A DNA stretch of 64,000 nt from JBGSUZ01 sp963677505 (GCA_963677505.2 CAXXWB010000004.1:186001-250000); one strand, 5' to 3'; shown: positions 16,156-26,081, counted from the first letter of the stretch. The notes: generated by a model from the sequence alone, not told the origin. A program made the numbers and translations.

Positions 16156-17262
16156 TTATTCTCCTATAGGGTTCACAAGGGTCTTACTTACATGTGCACA
16201 GGTACAAAGGTGGAGCATTGGACCATAGAAAATACTAAAGTCCATCACATCCCCTACTTTGTAAATCTCCGAACAATCTTCTATATCCACAATTAAGTGA
16301 TCACTGCTACTGCCTACTATAAAGGCCTCTCCATCGACTGGCGTCAATTTATCTTCCATGGCAAAGTCTTGCTTGCCCATGCCTAAAATGGCTCTCTTGC
16401 GGACGCCTCGGTCTTCATACTCAGGGGTATGACCAAAAGCGTCTATAAAGATTTCTCCCACAGGGTAGCTCGGTTTTGTTTTAATTTCAATAATTTGAGC
16501 TTTTAGAACGAAGGCATCCTGATGGAGGTTATCAAAGTTAATCCCCCAAAGTTCTGGTAAATCCATATTGAGGAGTATGGCCTCGCCGATTCTCAAATGA
16601 TTGACTCCCTTTGGCATATTGCCTTCAAGGAGGAGAGGTAAAGAGGACGTTGCACCACCTGAAATGATTCGTAGTCGTCTGCCAATTAAGGCTTCAATGG
16701 CTTCAGCTGTCTCACAAAGCTTGCCTAAATTAACAGGTGTGGGCTTAATCGCACCGTAACAACCTAAATTGGTGCCAATACCTTCTAAGGTTATATGTTT
16801 AAGCTCTTTTTCTACGAAGAGAGCTAGGTCAATTAAATCTTTATCGTTAAAATCGCCTTCACGAAGGTCGCCAAGGTCCATCATCAGAATAATGCCGTGT
16901 GTCTTTCCATGCTTTTCGCAAACTGAATTAAGCGCCACCAAAGTTTGTTTTTCAGAGTTTAGGCTTATGTCTGTCCAAGCGACTACGCCTTCCAATTCTG
17001 AAAGCATAGGGAGTCTTAGCAAAAGGGTTTCAATATTAGGGTACTTTAACTTGCTATTTTTAAGCTGATTAATTCTAGAACTGGCAATTTGCTCAACACC
17101 GCCAGCCGCAAAACAGTCTACAACACCCATTTCACCGTTGACGCCTTTGACCACGCCGGCAACTTCAATCGCATTTTGTTTGCATAATTTCACTATTTCA
17201 GCCACGTTGTTCAGCAGCTTTCCTTGATTGATTTGTAACTCAGGGTATGTAGTTGCATTCAT
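16156..17262 (-). CDS. orr: Ornithine/amino acid racemase, alanine racemase fold
   Basis: A 368-residue PLP enzyme with the alanine-racemase-type barrel. The PLP lysine lies in VAGVVKGVNG near residue 39. The segments MMDLGDLREGDF, FIDAFGHTPEYEDRGVRKRA and GSSSDHLIVD match the ornithine racemase Orr of amino-acid fermenting clostridia closely. It interconverts the L and D forms, likely of ornithine; lysine or another basic amino acid is the alternative. A strong TTAGGAGG site precedes the ATG. It has a MocR regulator downstream, but no D-ornithine aminomutase genes are in the window. Confidence 0.8.
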   Translation of the reverse strand: MNATTYPELQINQGKLLNNVAEIVKLCKQNAIEVAGVVKGVNGEMGVVDCFAAGGVEQIASSRINQLKNSKLKYPNIETLLLRLPMLSELEGVVAWTDISLNSEKQTLVALNSVCEKHGKTHGIILMMDLGDLREGDFNDKDLIDLALFVEKELKHITLEGIGTNLGCYGAIKPTPVNLGKLCETAEAIEALIGRRLRIISGGATSSLPLLLEGNMPKGVNHLRIGEAILLNMDLPELWGINFDNLHQDAFVLKAQIIEIKTKPSYPVGEIFIDAFGHTPEYEDRGVRKRAILGMGKQDFAMEDKLTPVDGEAFIVGSSSDHLIVDIEDCSEIYKVGDVMDFSIFYGPMLHLCTCAHVSKTLVNPIGE

Positions 17263-17515
17263 ATGGGAATCCTCCTAAAACGTTAAGTTTCTGTTAGACC
17301 CATTATAGACAGTGACTCTTCGTCTGACCTCATCCACATTCTAAAAGTAATACCCAACCAAAAAACAAACCATATTCACAAGTTAATAATAAAGTTTGAC
17401 TTTTCTGTCATTTTTAAACGTCCTACTTTATTTTGTGTTAAACTAAATTCATGTGGTCATTAGACATATTTTTACATCCAATACAGTATAGTCCCAATCC
17501 AAAGGAGTGATTCAT

Positions 17516-18750
17516 TTGAAAATCGATTCCCAAATGCTTGAAAAATACGCTGACCTTGCAGTACACGTCGGTATTAACTTACAACCCCACGAAGGTCTTA
17601 TCATCAACGGCAATTTATCCAGTTTGCCCTTTGCGAGAGCTATCATGAAAAAAGCTTATGCCGCAGGCGCCAAACATGTGGAGTTCAATTTTAGTGACGA
17701 TGACATGACCCTAATACGATATGAAAACGCCAAAGATTACGTCTTTGAAAACTATCCCAACTGGAAAGTCGATCAATTAATCGCTATGTATGAAGACAAT
17801 TACCACCACCTTTTCATTTCAGCGCCCAATCCAGAATTGTTGAAATTCGTTTCTGGGGATTTGGTTGCCAAAGATCAAAAAACAGCTTCTGCAGCCGTTG
17901 CGCCTGCCATGAAATATAGAATGACGGGTAAGACGAAATGGTCTATTGTGGCTATGCCGTCTCCTGCATGGGCAAAGAGTGTATTCCCAGAACTGGAAGA
18001 AGACGCTGCAATTGAAGCCCTATGGACTAAAATTTTTGACGCCACTAGAGTCAACCAACCAGGACCCTGTTGCGGCTTGGCAAACCCATGACAAAAATCT
18101 TAAAAAGTATAAAAACTATCTGAATGAACAGCAGTTTGAAAAGCTCACTCTTAAAGGCCCTGGTACAGACTTAGAAATTTATTTGGCAGATGACCATTTT
18201 TGGATGGGCGGTTCTAAAGAAAGCCAAGGCGGCTGTAGCTATGTGGCCAACATTCCAACGGAGGAAGTTTTCACTACGCCTCACCGCTTAAAAGTCAACG
18301 GTAGTCTAAAAGCCACAAAACCTTTAAGCTTAAATGGCAAACTGGTGGAAGACTTTGGTTTTACCTTTAAAGACGGTAAAGTTGTAGACTTCTTCGCCGC
18401 AAAAGGCAAAGAGGTCATCGAAAGCCTTCTCGCCAACGATGAAGGGGCAAAATACTTAGGAGAAGTGGCCTTGGTCCAAAATGACTCCTCCCATTTCCAA
18501 TACAGGTATTTTGTTCAACAACACCCTCTTCGATGAAAACGCCTCTGTCCACCTTGCCCTCGGCAGAGCTTATGCTTACGCTATGCGCAACGGTTCACAG
18601 CTCACACAAGAAGAACTTGAAGCAAAAGGGGCCAACTTCAGCCTAATTCATGTCGACTTTATGATTGGCGGTCCTGAAATGGATATTACCGCATATGAAA
18701 AAAACGGCACCGAAGTGCCGCTCTTTAAGCAGGGTAATTGGGTTTTCTAA
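17516..18750 (+). pseudogene. M29 (AmpS/PepS) aminopeptidase with two frameshifts
   Basis: Three consecutive frames together encode a complete M29 metallo-aminopeptidase of about 410 residues: 17516-18060, about 18060-18485 and about 18485-18750. The start is taken at TTG 17516, 8 bases after AAAGGAG. Family features are all retained: the DPVAAWQTH segment, LFDENASVHLALG and HVDFMIGG. Each junction needs a single-base change (around 18065 and 18485). As no conserved part is lost, sequence error or very recent damage is likelier than an old pseudogene. The family removes N-terminal residues from peptides in the cytoplasm. Confidence 0.85.
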
Positions 18751-18780
18751 CCCAATCCATTGGGTTTTCTAACCCAAACT
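18737..18780 (+). repeat. Tandem 22-bp duplication carrying a hairpin
   Basis: Two copies of a 22-base unit lie end to end; each contains the hairpin TTGGGTT-TTCT-AACCCAA. The first copy contains the last codons and stop of the M29 gene, the second the intergenic space before the convergent ABC gene. It may act as a terminator between the two genes, but it has no T tract. Confidence 0.7.
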
Positions 18781-19495
18781 ATAAGTTCACAAAATAGCTG
18801 TAGAGCTGGCTTTGGAACTTACCAACCTCTGGATGTTGAATTTTTCGCTCTTCTTTAGGCACTGGGTTATGAATGGTGGCAATTGCCTTCGTTGGCTTTT
18901 CCGACAAAATCAAAACTCGGTCCCCCAGAAGAGAGGCCGCCATGCCATCGTGGGTAATCATGACCACGGTCCTTGGCGTTTCACGCCAGAGGTTTTTAAA
19001 CGTCTCCATGACACTGAGCTTAATTTCAATATCTAAAGATTTAAAAGGTTCATCTAAAAGCATTAACTGTGCAGGATACAAAAATCCTCTCACAATAGCA
19101 ATCCGCTGTTGCATGCCACCGCTTAATTCATCGGGATAATGGTCCTTATACTCCCATAAACGAACGGCTTTTAAGTAATGCTCAATTTGAGTTTCCATTT
19201 CTTTTTTTTCTAAATGATGCTCCGTCGTAAAAACTAAATTTTCATAAACCGTATACCAAGGCAGTAGTCTTGGCTCTTGAAATAAAAAACTCTTCTCCCC
19301 TTTAAAATAAGGGTCTATGGCTCCCCCCGATGGCTCTAATATGCCAGCAAGTAACCTGAGCAAAGTGGTCTTCCCACAGCCAGAGGGTCCTAAAATACAA
19401 AATATCTCATTTTCATTCAGTTCAAAATCCAGTGAATCCAACACCGTCTCTTGATCATCGTAAGAAAAATTAAGCTTCTCTACGCTGTACGACAT
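18779..19495 (-). CDS. ABC transporter ATPase, SsuB/TauB type
   Basis: A 238-residue ATPase with Walker A GPSGCGKTTLL (about residue 36), Q-loop LFQEPRLLPW, signature LSGGMQQRIAI and Walker B LMLLDEPF. The short Q-loop form with RLLPW is typical of nitrate/sulfonate/taurine/thiamine-precursor importers. It starts inside the 3' end of the permease gene (26 bases of overlap), so translation is coupled. Together with the next two genes it forms a binding protein-permease-ATPase set. Confidence 0.9.
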   Translation of the reverse strand: MSYSVEKLNFSYDDQETVLDSLDFELNENEIFCILGPSGCGKTTLLRLLAGILEPSGGAIDPYFKGEKSFLFQEPRLLPWYTVYENLVFTTEHHLEKKEMETQIEHYLKAVRLWEYKDHYPDELSGGMQQRIAIVRGFLYPAQLMLLDEPFKSLDIEIKLSVMETFKNLWRETPRTVVMITHDGMAASLLGDRVLILSEKPTKAIATIHNPVPKEERKIQHPEVGKFQSQLYSYFVNL

Positions 19496-20304
19496 GGCGT
19501 TTTCTCCTTTTCGTCATTCCATTTCTAATACCAATTAAAATGATATCCATAAAGACCGCTATTAGAATAATAATGATTGTCCACGCCAAGATACGGTCAG
19601 TTTCCAAATAATTTCTTGCTGAAAACATTTCTGTCCCTATGGAAAACTCAGGAAGTGCAAGGGTTTCAGCTGTAATAACCGCCTTGATATTAATCCCCAT
19701 ACCGGTCACACAGGCCGCCATCAGGTAAGGTACAATGGAAGGCCAATAAATCCGTCTGAGTTCTGAACCATTGGTACCCTGTATAAGTCTGCCATTTCCA
19801 ACAGTTTAGGGTCAACCGACCTAAAGCCCTCTAGTACATTGGTATGAATAATTGGGAACACGATGAAAAACGCTACCCAAACAGCAATGTATGGCGTCGG
19901 CACAAATAAGATCAAATAGAGAATGAAACTCATGACAGGGGTGGCCCTTAACAACTGAACCCAAGGGTAGAAAAACCATTGAACCTGTTGAAATAAGCCT
20001 GACAAAATACCTGTTAAAACACCTGCGCCAAAGGCAATTGAAAAGCCTAGTATCACGTGTCTCATAGAGCCACCAATAATTGCCCAAAATGATTCCCCTG
20101 AATAATCTCCAACATTCGACTAAGCACTGCCATCGGGGTAGGCAAAATTAAATCTGTATTCATAGTTGTGGCAGTGAAGTACCATAGACTTGCAATAAAG
20201 ACAATGGAAAACCAAATGCTTTGAAATTGAAGGACTTTAAGGCTTCTATTGTCATTGCCTTTTTTATTTTTGCTGTTCTTAGTTGAATTCACAGAGTAAA
20301 CCAC
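19470..20304 (-). pseudogene. ABC permease, SsuC type, with two frameshifts
   Basis: Three frames (20304-20062, 20065-19721, 19721-19470) together give one SsuC/TauC-like permease of about 277 residues with six membrane segments. It includes the LPTPMAVLSRM start of the permease core, RATPVMSFILYLI and, after the second shift near 19760, the EAA-loop stretch GTNGSELRRIYWPSIVPYLM. The junctions at about 20065 and 19760 are each repaired by one base. The first junction happens to give an ATGA overlap, which would look like two coupled genes; the continuous domain argues against that. Located in the cytoplasmic membrane. Confidence 0.8.
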
Positions 20305-20307
20305 CTT

Positions 20308-21639
20308 TTAATAAGTGATTGGAATTGTGGTATAGAAGTCCTTGCCAGGCATTTGTCCACCAATGGTAGCCTTGTCAAACAAATAAAGAATTTGAAGGTA
20401 TTTGCTTATAGATTTCTTGGCGTTAACTGCACTGACATATCTGAAATCGCTTCTTGGAATAGAAGCTGCTACGATGGAAGATTCAAATGGCAATTCTGGT
20501 AACATTTTTACAAATTTGCCGATTTCTTTCGGATTTTTATTGGCATAAGCTAAAGAGTTAGAAAACTCTCTAACAAAGGCGCTTACAATTTCAGGGTGAG
20601 CATTGAGATAGTCTTTTCTCACCACGACAGAACTCATTGGGAAATCAGACTCATAACTGCGTTTCCAATCTGTTTGGAAGTCTGCTATGATTCTAGCATT
20701 TTTATTTTTTGCAAGAAGCATGCTGGTAAAGTGGCTCTGCCAATACCCCTATGCCATCTTTTGTCTTACCGTGGCTAGAGCCGCTACAAGAGTTCCCGGT
20801 GTGTCGTATGCCATTTTGTAAGTCATGTCTTTTTTAGGGTCTAATCCATGACTTTCAGATAAGGCTCTAAAAGCAATTTCTGGTGTAGCACCTTGACCAA
20901 ATATGTCAACTTGCTTGCCTTTTAAAATCACTCCAAGTCTTCACCTTAGGGTCGGTGGTCACCACTGAAAGGAGTCCCCAAATATTTGTAGAGAGAAGGA
21001 CCACTTCTCCTTTTGATTTGTTATAAACAATTGAAGCCATATTGGTTGGCACAAAAGCAATGTCCAACTCTTTTTTCAACAACTTAGCAGGTAAAAGTGA
21101 GCATTGGATTCAATAGCATAGTTCACCTTAGCTTGCTCCCCTAAGTAGGATTCATTCATCATTTTCGCCATGGCTATACCTGTTGGACCAGCAATAGTCC
21201 CTACATTGAGTGCCGTTCGTTTGGCTGGGGTCAAGGTCAATTTACTCCCTGACATTTTTACTTCATAACCACTCACTTGACCAATCACGTGAGCAGGCAC
21301 ATAAAAAACATTTTTTATTATAGAAGCATTCGCATCCATATTCAAGTTTACATTTCCCGCTTTAAAGTACTTTTTCCCCGACCAGAACTCAAAAGTGCGG
21401 TCGCTGCCTTTAACAGTCATTTTCTTTGCAGCGGCATCATAGTTCACTTTTAAACCAAGGCCTGTAAAGACCTCTTTAGCAGGTACCATAACCACATTGC
21501 CACTTTTAATAGTAGCTACGGTTTTTCCACTGAGTATAGGGCTGGTACCCTTATAAATATTAGCCGATGCAAAAGTCCCTTGAGCGCCTAAGAGCAAACT
21601 CAAAATGAGTGTCAAAATTAATACGCGTTTCTTTTTCAT
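20308..21639 (-). pseudogene. SsuA-like binding protein with amine-oxidase-like N-domain, several frameshifts
   Basis: The frames join to one exported protein of about 440 residues. A Sec signal peptide without lipobox cysteine (MKKKRVLILTLILSLLLGAQ) is followed by a domain resembling the N-domain of copper amine oxidase (about residues 35-140, with VPAKEVFTGLGLKVNYD and the closing KLTLTPAKR). Then comes an NMT1/SsuA-type solute-binding domain (LNVGTIAGPTGIAMAKMM at its start, DIAFVPTNMASIVYN in the middle). Frameshifts lie near 21100, 20927, 20770 and 20735. The added N-domain may act as a wall-binding stalk, which would explain the absence of a lipid anchor. Confidence 0.75.
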
Positions 21640-21643
21640 AACA

Positions 21644-22104
21644 TCACTCCTTATAGTATTCTAGTTCTTGTATTTTAAAACGCTTGTGCAAAATCAACTT
21701 GGATAAAATAGTATAGGTCTGACTGTCTGATCTGCCTTCAGCCTGTGCCAACCGGCCTTGAATATCTACTGACAATGCCAATACCGCAGACTCGTTTTCT
21801 ATGACAAAGTTAAAAAACTCCTTTTTGCTCTTACAAATAGGCACGACTAAAGTCCTAACAAACTGGTTGATGAGTGAAGCAATGGTGTCATAAATACCAA
21901 AATCAATAGGTTCAATCTCTTTACCTTCAAGCTCCTTGACAATATTTTCATAATAGGCAATATCTTGTGACAGCCTTGAAATCATAATTTGAATCATGAT
22001 TCTCATTCTTGGGTCAGGGGTATTCTCTAAATTTTATTATAGACAGCGATGCGCTTTTCGGTAATGGTAATCGCTTTTCTTAAAATATCTCGTATATCGT
22101 ACAT
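21644..22104 (-). pseudogene. Small helical protein of unknown function, one frameshift
   Basis: An ATG at 22104 with an AGGAGG site opens a frame MYDIRDILRKAIT... that is broken near 22035 at an A/T run and continues in the next frame to 21644. The joined protein has about 150 residues, is charged and helical, and has no signal or membrane segment. I do not recognise a named family. It lies 4 bases upstream of the binding-protein gene on the same strand, so the two may be cotranscribed. Confidence 0.55.
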
Positions 22105-22280
22105 ATCATAGGCGCCTCCTGAAACTGTGTAATTTAAGGGTCAGTTCTCATTATAGCACTTTTGACTTTTTATTTGACAAAATTAAGCCACAAGGCATAC
22201 AATTTACTGAGTTTAAAACTGTATACCCTTTAGTAATTCACGGTATGCTCACAATTAATTGTCCAAAATGGAGGTGTCCA

Positions 22281-22775
22281 ATGGCACAAGAAATGTTCAG
22301 TGTGGACCATCAAGTCACACTGCGTGATATAACTGAATACAATTTAATAGAAATCATGAAACTAGATGTTCTAGACTCACAAAAAAAATGCGTCGCTCCA
22401 AATTCGGTGTCGATCGCACAAGCTCACTATTCAAAAACAGCATGGTTTAAGGGTATTTATTTAAAAGAACAACCTGTAGGCTTTGTCATGCTTGACCTAG
22501 ATGAAGAAAAGCCAGAATATTTTCTTTGGCGCTTCATGATAGATGCCCGCTACCAAGGCAAAGGATACGGCAAAGAAGCCATTGAAATGGTTATTGACTA
22601 TGTGCAAACGTTGCCAAATGCCCATGAATTAATGACCAGTTGTGTCCCCGGAACCAATGGACCAGAAGCCTTTTATAAAAAATTAGGATTTGTACCCACA
22701 GGGGAAATCATTGATAATGAAATGGTTTTGCGCTTTTTATTTGAACAAGAACCTTCAGAATCTGAGCCTAAATAA
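22281..22775 (+). CDS. GNAT N-acetyltransferase, SpeG/BltD-like
   Basis: The start at 22281 follows GGAGGTG by 4 bases; a longer frame from 22245 has no ribosome site. The protein has 164 residues with the GNAT fold: LRDITEYN at the N-terminus, FMLDLDEE, and the acetyl-CoA loop RYQGKGYGKEAI (about residue 95). The C-terminal YKKLGFVPTGE is typical of diamine/spermidine acetyltransferase relatives. The substrate is a guess. A terminator lies inside the 3' end of the convergent gene. Confidence 0.82.
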   Translation: MAQEMFSVDHQVTLRDITEYNLIEIMKLDVLDSQKKCVAPNSVSIAQAHYSKTAWFKGIYLKEQPVGFVMLDLDEEKPEYFLWRFMIDARYQGKGYGKEAIEMVIDYVQTLPNAHELMTSCVPGTNGPEAFYKKLGFVPTGEIIDNEMVLRFLFEQEPSESEPK

Positions 22776-22801
22776 AAGCTTAAAATTAGCAATACCAACC
22801 A

Positions 22802-23172
22802 TTATTTTTCAGAACCACAAGTGCTATGGCAGGAAGAGAGGGGCATCATCCCTCTTTTTTTATTTTCTAAAATTTCAGCCAAGTGATAGCCTACAACGGT
22901 TTCAGCTATTTCTCCTTTAAGTTCCAAAATAACTTTTATGTCTAGGGCCTTAAATTGATCTAATAAAGTCTCTTCCATGTTGATTGTAAAAATTTCGGCT
23001 ACTTCTAAACCCTTTAATAACTCAGGCAATGTTGCCACCATAGGTGTTTCATTGTCTAAATAATCCACAACATGAATGGTAGTGCCGTCAAACTCGTAAT
23101 TCGAAAACCTTCTGCACTTGAAAAACAATCTGCAATCCTACTTCCGTTAGATGCAACCGCAATTCTCTTCAT
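22802..23172 (-). pseudogene. NifX/NifB C-terminal-like iron-molybdenum cofactor family protein, one frameshift
   Basis: An ATG at 23172 with a GGAGG site opens MKRIAVASNGSRIADCFSSA, the usual start of this family. Near 23110 (a GTTTTC run) the frame shifts by one base and continues NYEFDGTTIHVVDYLDN to 22802, total about 123 residues. The family binds iron or molybdenum-iron clusters; in organisms without nitrogenase its role is unknown. A Cys/His-rich tail (SSCHSTCG) may bind metal. Confidence 0.72.
22835..22862 (+). terminator. Terminator for the acetyltransferase gene
   Basis: AGAGGG/CCCTCT hairpin with a 7-base loop followed by eight T on the plus strand. It overlaps the last codons of the convergent NifX-like gene. 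Confidence 0.75.
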
Positions 23173-23186
23173 TATTTCCTCCTATA

Positions 23187-23464
23187 TTAACATCCTTTTC
23201 TAGTATTTTTAAGATTCTTTTGAAAGAGCATAAAATCTACGAAAACCATGGAAAGGTTTAAAATGTAGAGATAAATGACCTGATCGTAATTAATTAGCAA
23301 TTTGTTTAAAATTCCTGCCACATAGCCTGCCATTAATATAGCAAGGAAATAACCACTTTTTCCTGCAACTGATTTGGACGTGTAAGATTTGTAAATTGAG
23401 AAGGGCAAGCTGCTCCAAAACAAAGCAACATGATAATTTCATAGATACTCATTTCTGCAAACAT
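23187..23464 (-). pseudogene. PQ-loop/SemiSWEET-like small membrane protein, one frameshift
   Basis: From an ATG at 23464 (site GGAAGACG) the frame reads MFAEMSIYEIIMLLCFGAA and is broken near 23412, where one missing G in a TGG codon explains the shift. It continues PFSIYKSYTSKSVAGKSG and two more membrane segments to 23187, about 92 residues. The pattern W-P-x-S-I-Y-K-S-Y-x-S-K-S and three helices are typical of SemiSWEET/PQ-loop proteins, which carry sugars or other small solutes as dimers. Confidence 0.68.
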
Positions 23465-23628
23465 ATCGTCTTCCTTTCTGTAAATAAAAATGTTCTATGT
23501 ACAGTTTATAACTCCCTTAAGTGCCTGACAACCCCCCGTATGTTGCAATTATTTTAACATTAAATATTCTGAATATTTGTTAATATTAATTGACCCATCA
23601 CAATTTGTCAGAAATAGGGGAGGTTTTC

Positions 23629-24345
23629 ATGAGAAAAAAGTACCTTTTATCTGCACTGCCTTTTGTCGTATCCATTATGTTAGTTGCTGCCCTTGCCTTG
23701 GTCCGTGGTCACATGAGCTTTGATGAAAGCTTATTTTCAATAGATCGCGTCATGGAAACCACCGCCCGACTTAGCCAGCCAAATATGGAAGGTCGTGGAC
23801 TTGATGGAAAAGGACATGAACTTACAGCCCTATACTTAGAAGACTATTTTAAAAAAGAAGGACTTACGTATAAGACCCTTCCCAGTAAAATGCTTGTTCC
23901 TATTTGGAACCCCTCTAGCCGTATTCAACTGGCTTCAGGTGAAACCTATGATATTTATAATGATTTTCGACCAAATGCTGACTACTACGGTACCTCCCTT
24001 GATTATCAAGGTGAACTCCTCTATTTAGGTACCGATTATTATGAAGTAAAACCAAGTCTCCTAAAGGGTAAAATCCTATGTGTCAAAACTAAATACCTGA
24101 CCCAAGATCAAATAGAATACATAAGGGATACTGGCGCTAAAGGGGTACTTTACCTGACTGCAGGAGATGTATCTTCTGGCTTTGTTCCCACAGAAAAATT
24201 GGATCAAAAAACATATGATTTAAGCAATAAACTGGGTTCTGACTTTTTCCAAGCAGAAATTAGCCCTCACTTTGCCGAAGCTTTAAGAGTTAAGGCCTTA
24301 GAACAACCCCTTTCTGGCTATGAAAATACTAAAGCAGTGGTATGA
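23629..24345 (+). CDS. N-terminal part of DppB-like permease: TM1 plus start of M28-like domain
   Basis: The start at 23629 has GGGGAGG five bases before it. Residues 5-24 form one membrane helix (LLSALPFVVSIMLVAALALV), as TM1 of DppB. Then follows the beginning of an M28-peptidase-like domain (METTARLSQPNMEGRGLDG, then YLEDYFKKEGLTYKT, matching the EGR-G and helix-2 part of M28 enzymes) and a PA-like inserted domain (KGILCVKTKYL, TGAKGVLYLTAG). The frame ends at 24345 with an ATGA overlap to the next frame. The M28-like fold is cut in two here, so one base error is the likelier cause than two coupled genes. Confidence 0.75.
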   Translation: MRKKYLLSALPFVVSIMLVAALALVRGHMSFDESLFSIDRVMETTARLSQPNMEGRGLDGKGHELTALYLEDYFKKEGLTYKTLPSKMLVPIWNPSSRIQLASGETYDIYNDFRPNADYYGTSLDYQGELLYLGTDYYEVKPSLLKGKILCVKTKYLTQDQIEYIRDTGAKGVLYLTAGDVSSGFVPTEKLDQKTYDLSNKLGSDFFQAEISPHFAEALRVKALEQPLSGYENTKAVV

Positions 24346-26081
24346 CAGGCCAATATGAAGATCATTATTTTGGTATTGTCAAGGATATATCAATCCATGC
24401 AACTATTGATTATAAACAAGTTACAGCACTTAATTACATAGTAACCATAACTGGAAAGGATCCTTTAATTGCAAGCAACTGGATTACCCATTACGATGGC
24501 GGCGGTTTGTCTGCCAATGGGACCCCTTATCCTGCAGTTGCCGATGGTGGCGTTTCAACAGCTTTATTACTCGAACTGTCAAAAATAGCCAACCTACAAA
24601 ATGAACCTCCCATCCACGATATGAACTTTGTCTTTTTATCTGGACTCTCTGTTTCAAATCAATCCGCTAAAATCGTAGCAAGTCACTTGAATAGCCGTTA
24701 TAATCATAACGCTAATTGGATTGTTGAAGGGATTGGCGCTAAGGATAGCAATGCTAATCTGTTAACGTATAACACCTATAACGACTTAGATCGCATGCTT
24801 ACCCATCAGCTCTATAACAATCTTGATCGTTTCCCAGGACCTGTCCTAGTCAATAAGGGAGAGGGATTATACCCTAGTTTCCAACGCTATGAAGCTTTTA
24901 AAACTAAAGAAAATGCCTATCTTACCCTCACTCCAATAACCACCCCAGAATCTGGCCAAATACTAGGAAGCCTTAAAGATGATTTGTCCTTTGTAGATTC
25001 CAAAAAAATTGAAGCTATTAGCCAGCTCTTTCTCGGTCATATGAATTTGCAATTATACAAAGAACATGACTATGCCTTTATAAAAAATCAGCATTTATAT
25101 ATACTGCTTTTACTTTTGGTACTCATTCAGTTTAGTGTTCGCCCAGGCAAAATGATAGCTTCTGGGATTGCCCCTAAGTGGCTTCATCGCCTTAATGATC
25201 ACATTCTTTACAAGATTTTTAGTAAATTTATTCAAAATGGGCTGCCATTTCTCATATCCCTATTGGTGGTTAACGTCATACTCAGCATTCCTTCAGATGT
25301 GAACATGAAAACAGTTGGAACCTCTCACGTGACCAACTTTTCACTTTATGAAACCCTCAGGCAAAGCTATGCAGGGATGATGATGTTTATTCGTTCTCTG
25401 ACTTTTTCTGATATGGGAACCTATACTGAAATTGGCATGTACTTAAAACGCAGTTTAATATTAGTCTTTTGGGGTCTTTTGATTGCCGTATCTCTGGGTC
25501 TTTTAAAAGGGCTATTAGATGCTTATTTCCATAAAAAGTCTGGTAGTTTTTCCACATTTACCAGTATTGTTCTTTACTCTATTCCAGACGTTTTAGTGGC
25601 ATTTGTCAGCATGGTCGCCGTTGTTGTCTTGTCTAAAAGTCCTTTGACGGCTTCTTGGGTTGACCCCGAATTCTTAAGGATTTATTTCATGCCCCTCCTA
25701 GCTTTGACCATTATTCCGATTATCTACATTGCTCGTGTCGTCTTTGTAGCTTTGGAAGATGAAAAAGAAAAAGACTATGTTAAATTCTTGCGCTATAAGG
25801 GCTTCAACACAAAACAAATTTACATTCAACATTTTTCACGGGTAGGTTTTGTCAAAATTTTAGAAGTCTCTAAGTCCGTGATTATGCTGATTTTCTCTAA
25901 CCTGATTGTTGTAGAGTACCTGTTTAATTATCCCGGTATTATGTTCAACCTGCTCTCAGATACAACTGATGCCACCATGGTCATCAGCATGTCCCTCAGC
26001 ATTGGCCTCAGCTTTGCTATGCTTTACCTCATCAGTGTTCTTTTGCTTAAAATTATGCAGCCGGGGAGGAAGAACTCATGA
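24342..26081 (+). CDS. M28-like domain fused to DppB-type ABC permease core
   Basis: 579 residues. About 1-235 continue the M28-like extracytoplasmic domain: NYIVTITGKDP, THYDG (first metal His and Asp retained, residues 50 and 52), VADGGVSTALLLEL (bridging Asp 68 retained), then FVFLSGLS, where M28 enzymes have the catalytic Glu pair. Thus the active-site Glu are replaced by Ser-Gly, suggesting no peptidase activity. About 250-579 are the permease: membrane segments, the EAA loop (KDYVKFLRYKGFNTKQIYIQH) and EYLFNYPGIM, as in DppB/OppB. The next gene overlaps by ATGA with GGGGAGG as its ribosome site. Confidence 0.85.
   Translation: MTGQYEDHYFGIVKDISIHATIDYKQVTALNYIVTITGKDPLIASNWITHYDGGGLSANGTPYPAVADGGVSTALLLELSKIANLQNEPPIHDMNFVFLSGLSVSNQSAKIVASHLNSRYNHNANWIVEGIGAKDSNANLLTYNTYNDLDRMLTHQLYNNLDRFPGPVLVNKGEGLYPSFQRYEAFKTKENAYLTLTPITTPESGQILGSLKDDLSFVDSKKIEAISQLFLGHMNLQLYKEHDYAFIKNQHLYILLLLLVLIQFSVRPGKMIASGIAPKWLHRLNDHILYKIFSKFIQNGLPFLISLLVVNVILSIPSDVNMKTVGTSHVTNFSLYETLRQSYAGMMMFIRSLTFSDMGTYTEIGMYLKRSLILVFWGLLIAVSLGLLKGLLDAYFHKKSGSFSTFTSIVLYSIPDVLVAFVSMVAVVVLSKSPLTASWVDPEFLRIYFMPLLALTIIPIIYIARVVFVALEDEKEKDYVKFLRYKGFNTKQIYIQHFSRVGFVKILEVSKSVIMLIFSNLIVVEYLFNYPGIMFNLLSDTTDATMVISMSLSIGLSFAMLYLISVLLLKIMQPGRKNS

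Noticed and set aside
20062..20065. ATGA overlap read as two coupled permease genes
   Set aside because: The two frames encode successive parts of one SsuC-like domain, and the area is full of similar one-base breaks; a frameshift is simpler.
24342..25050. Active M28 zinc aminopeptidase
   Set aside because: The catalytic Glu pair is replaced by Ser-Gly in FVFLSGLS, so activity is unlikely from sequence.
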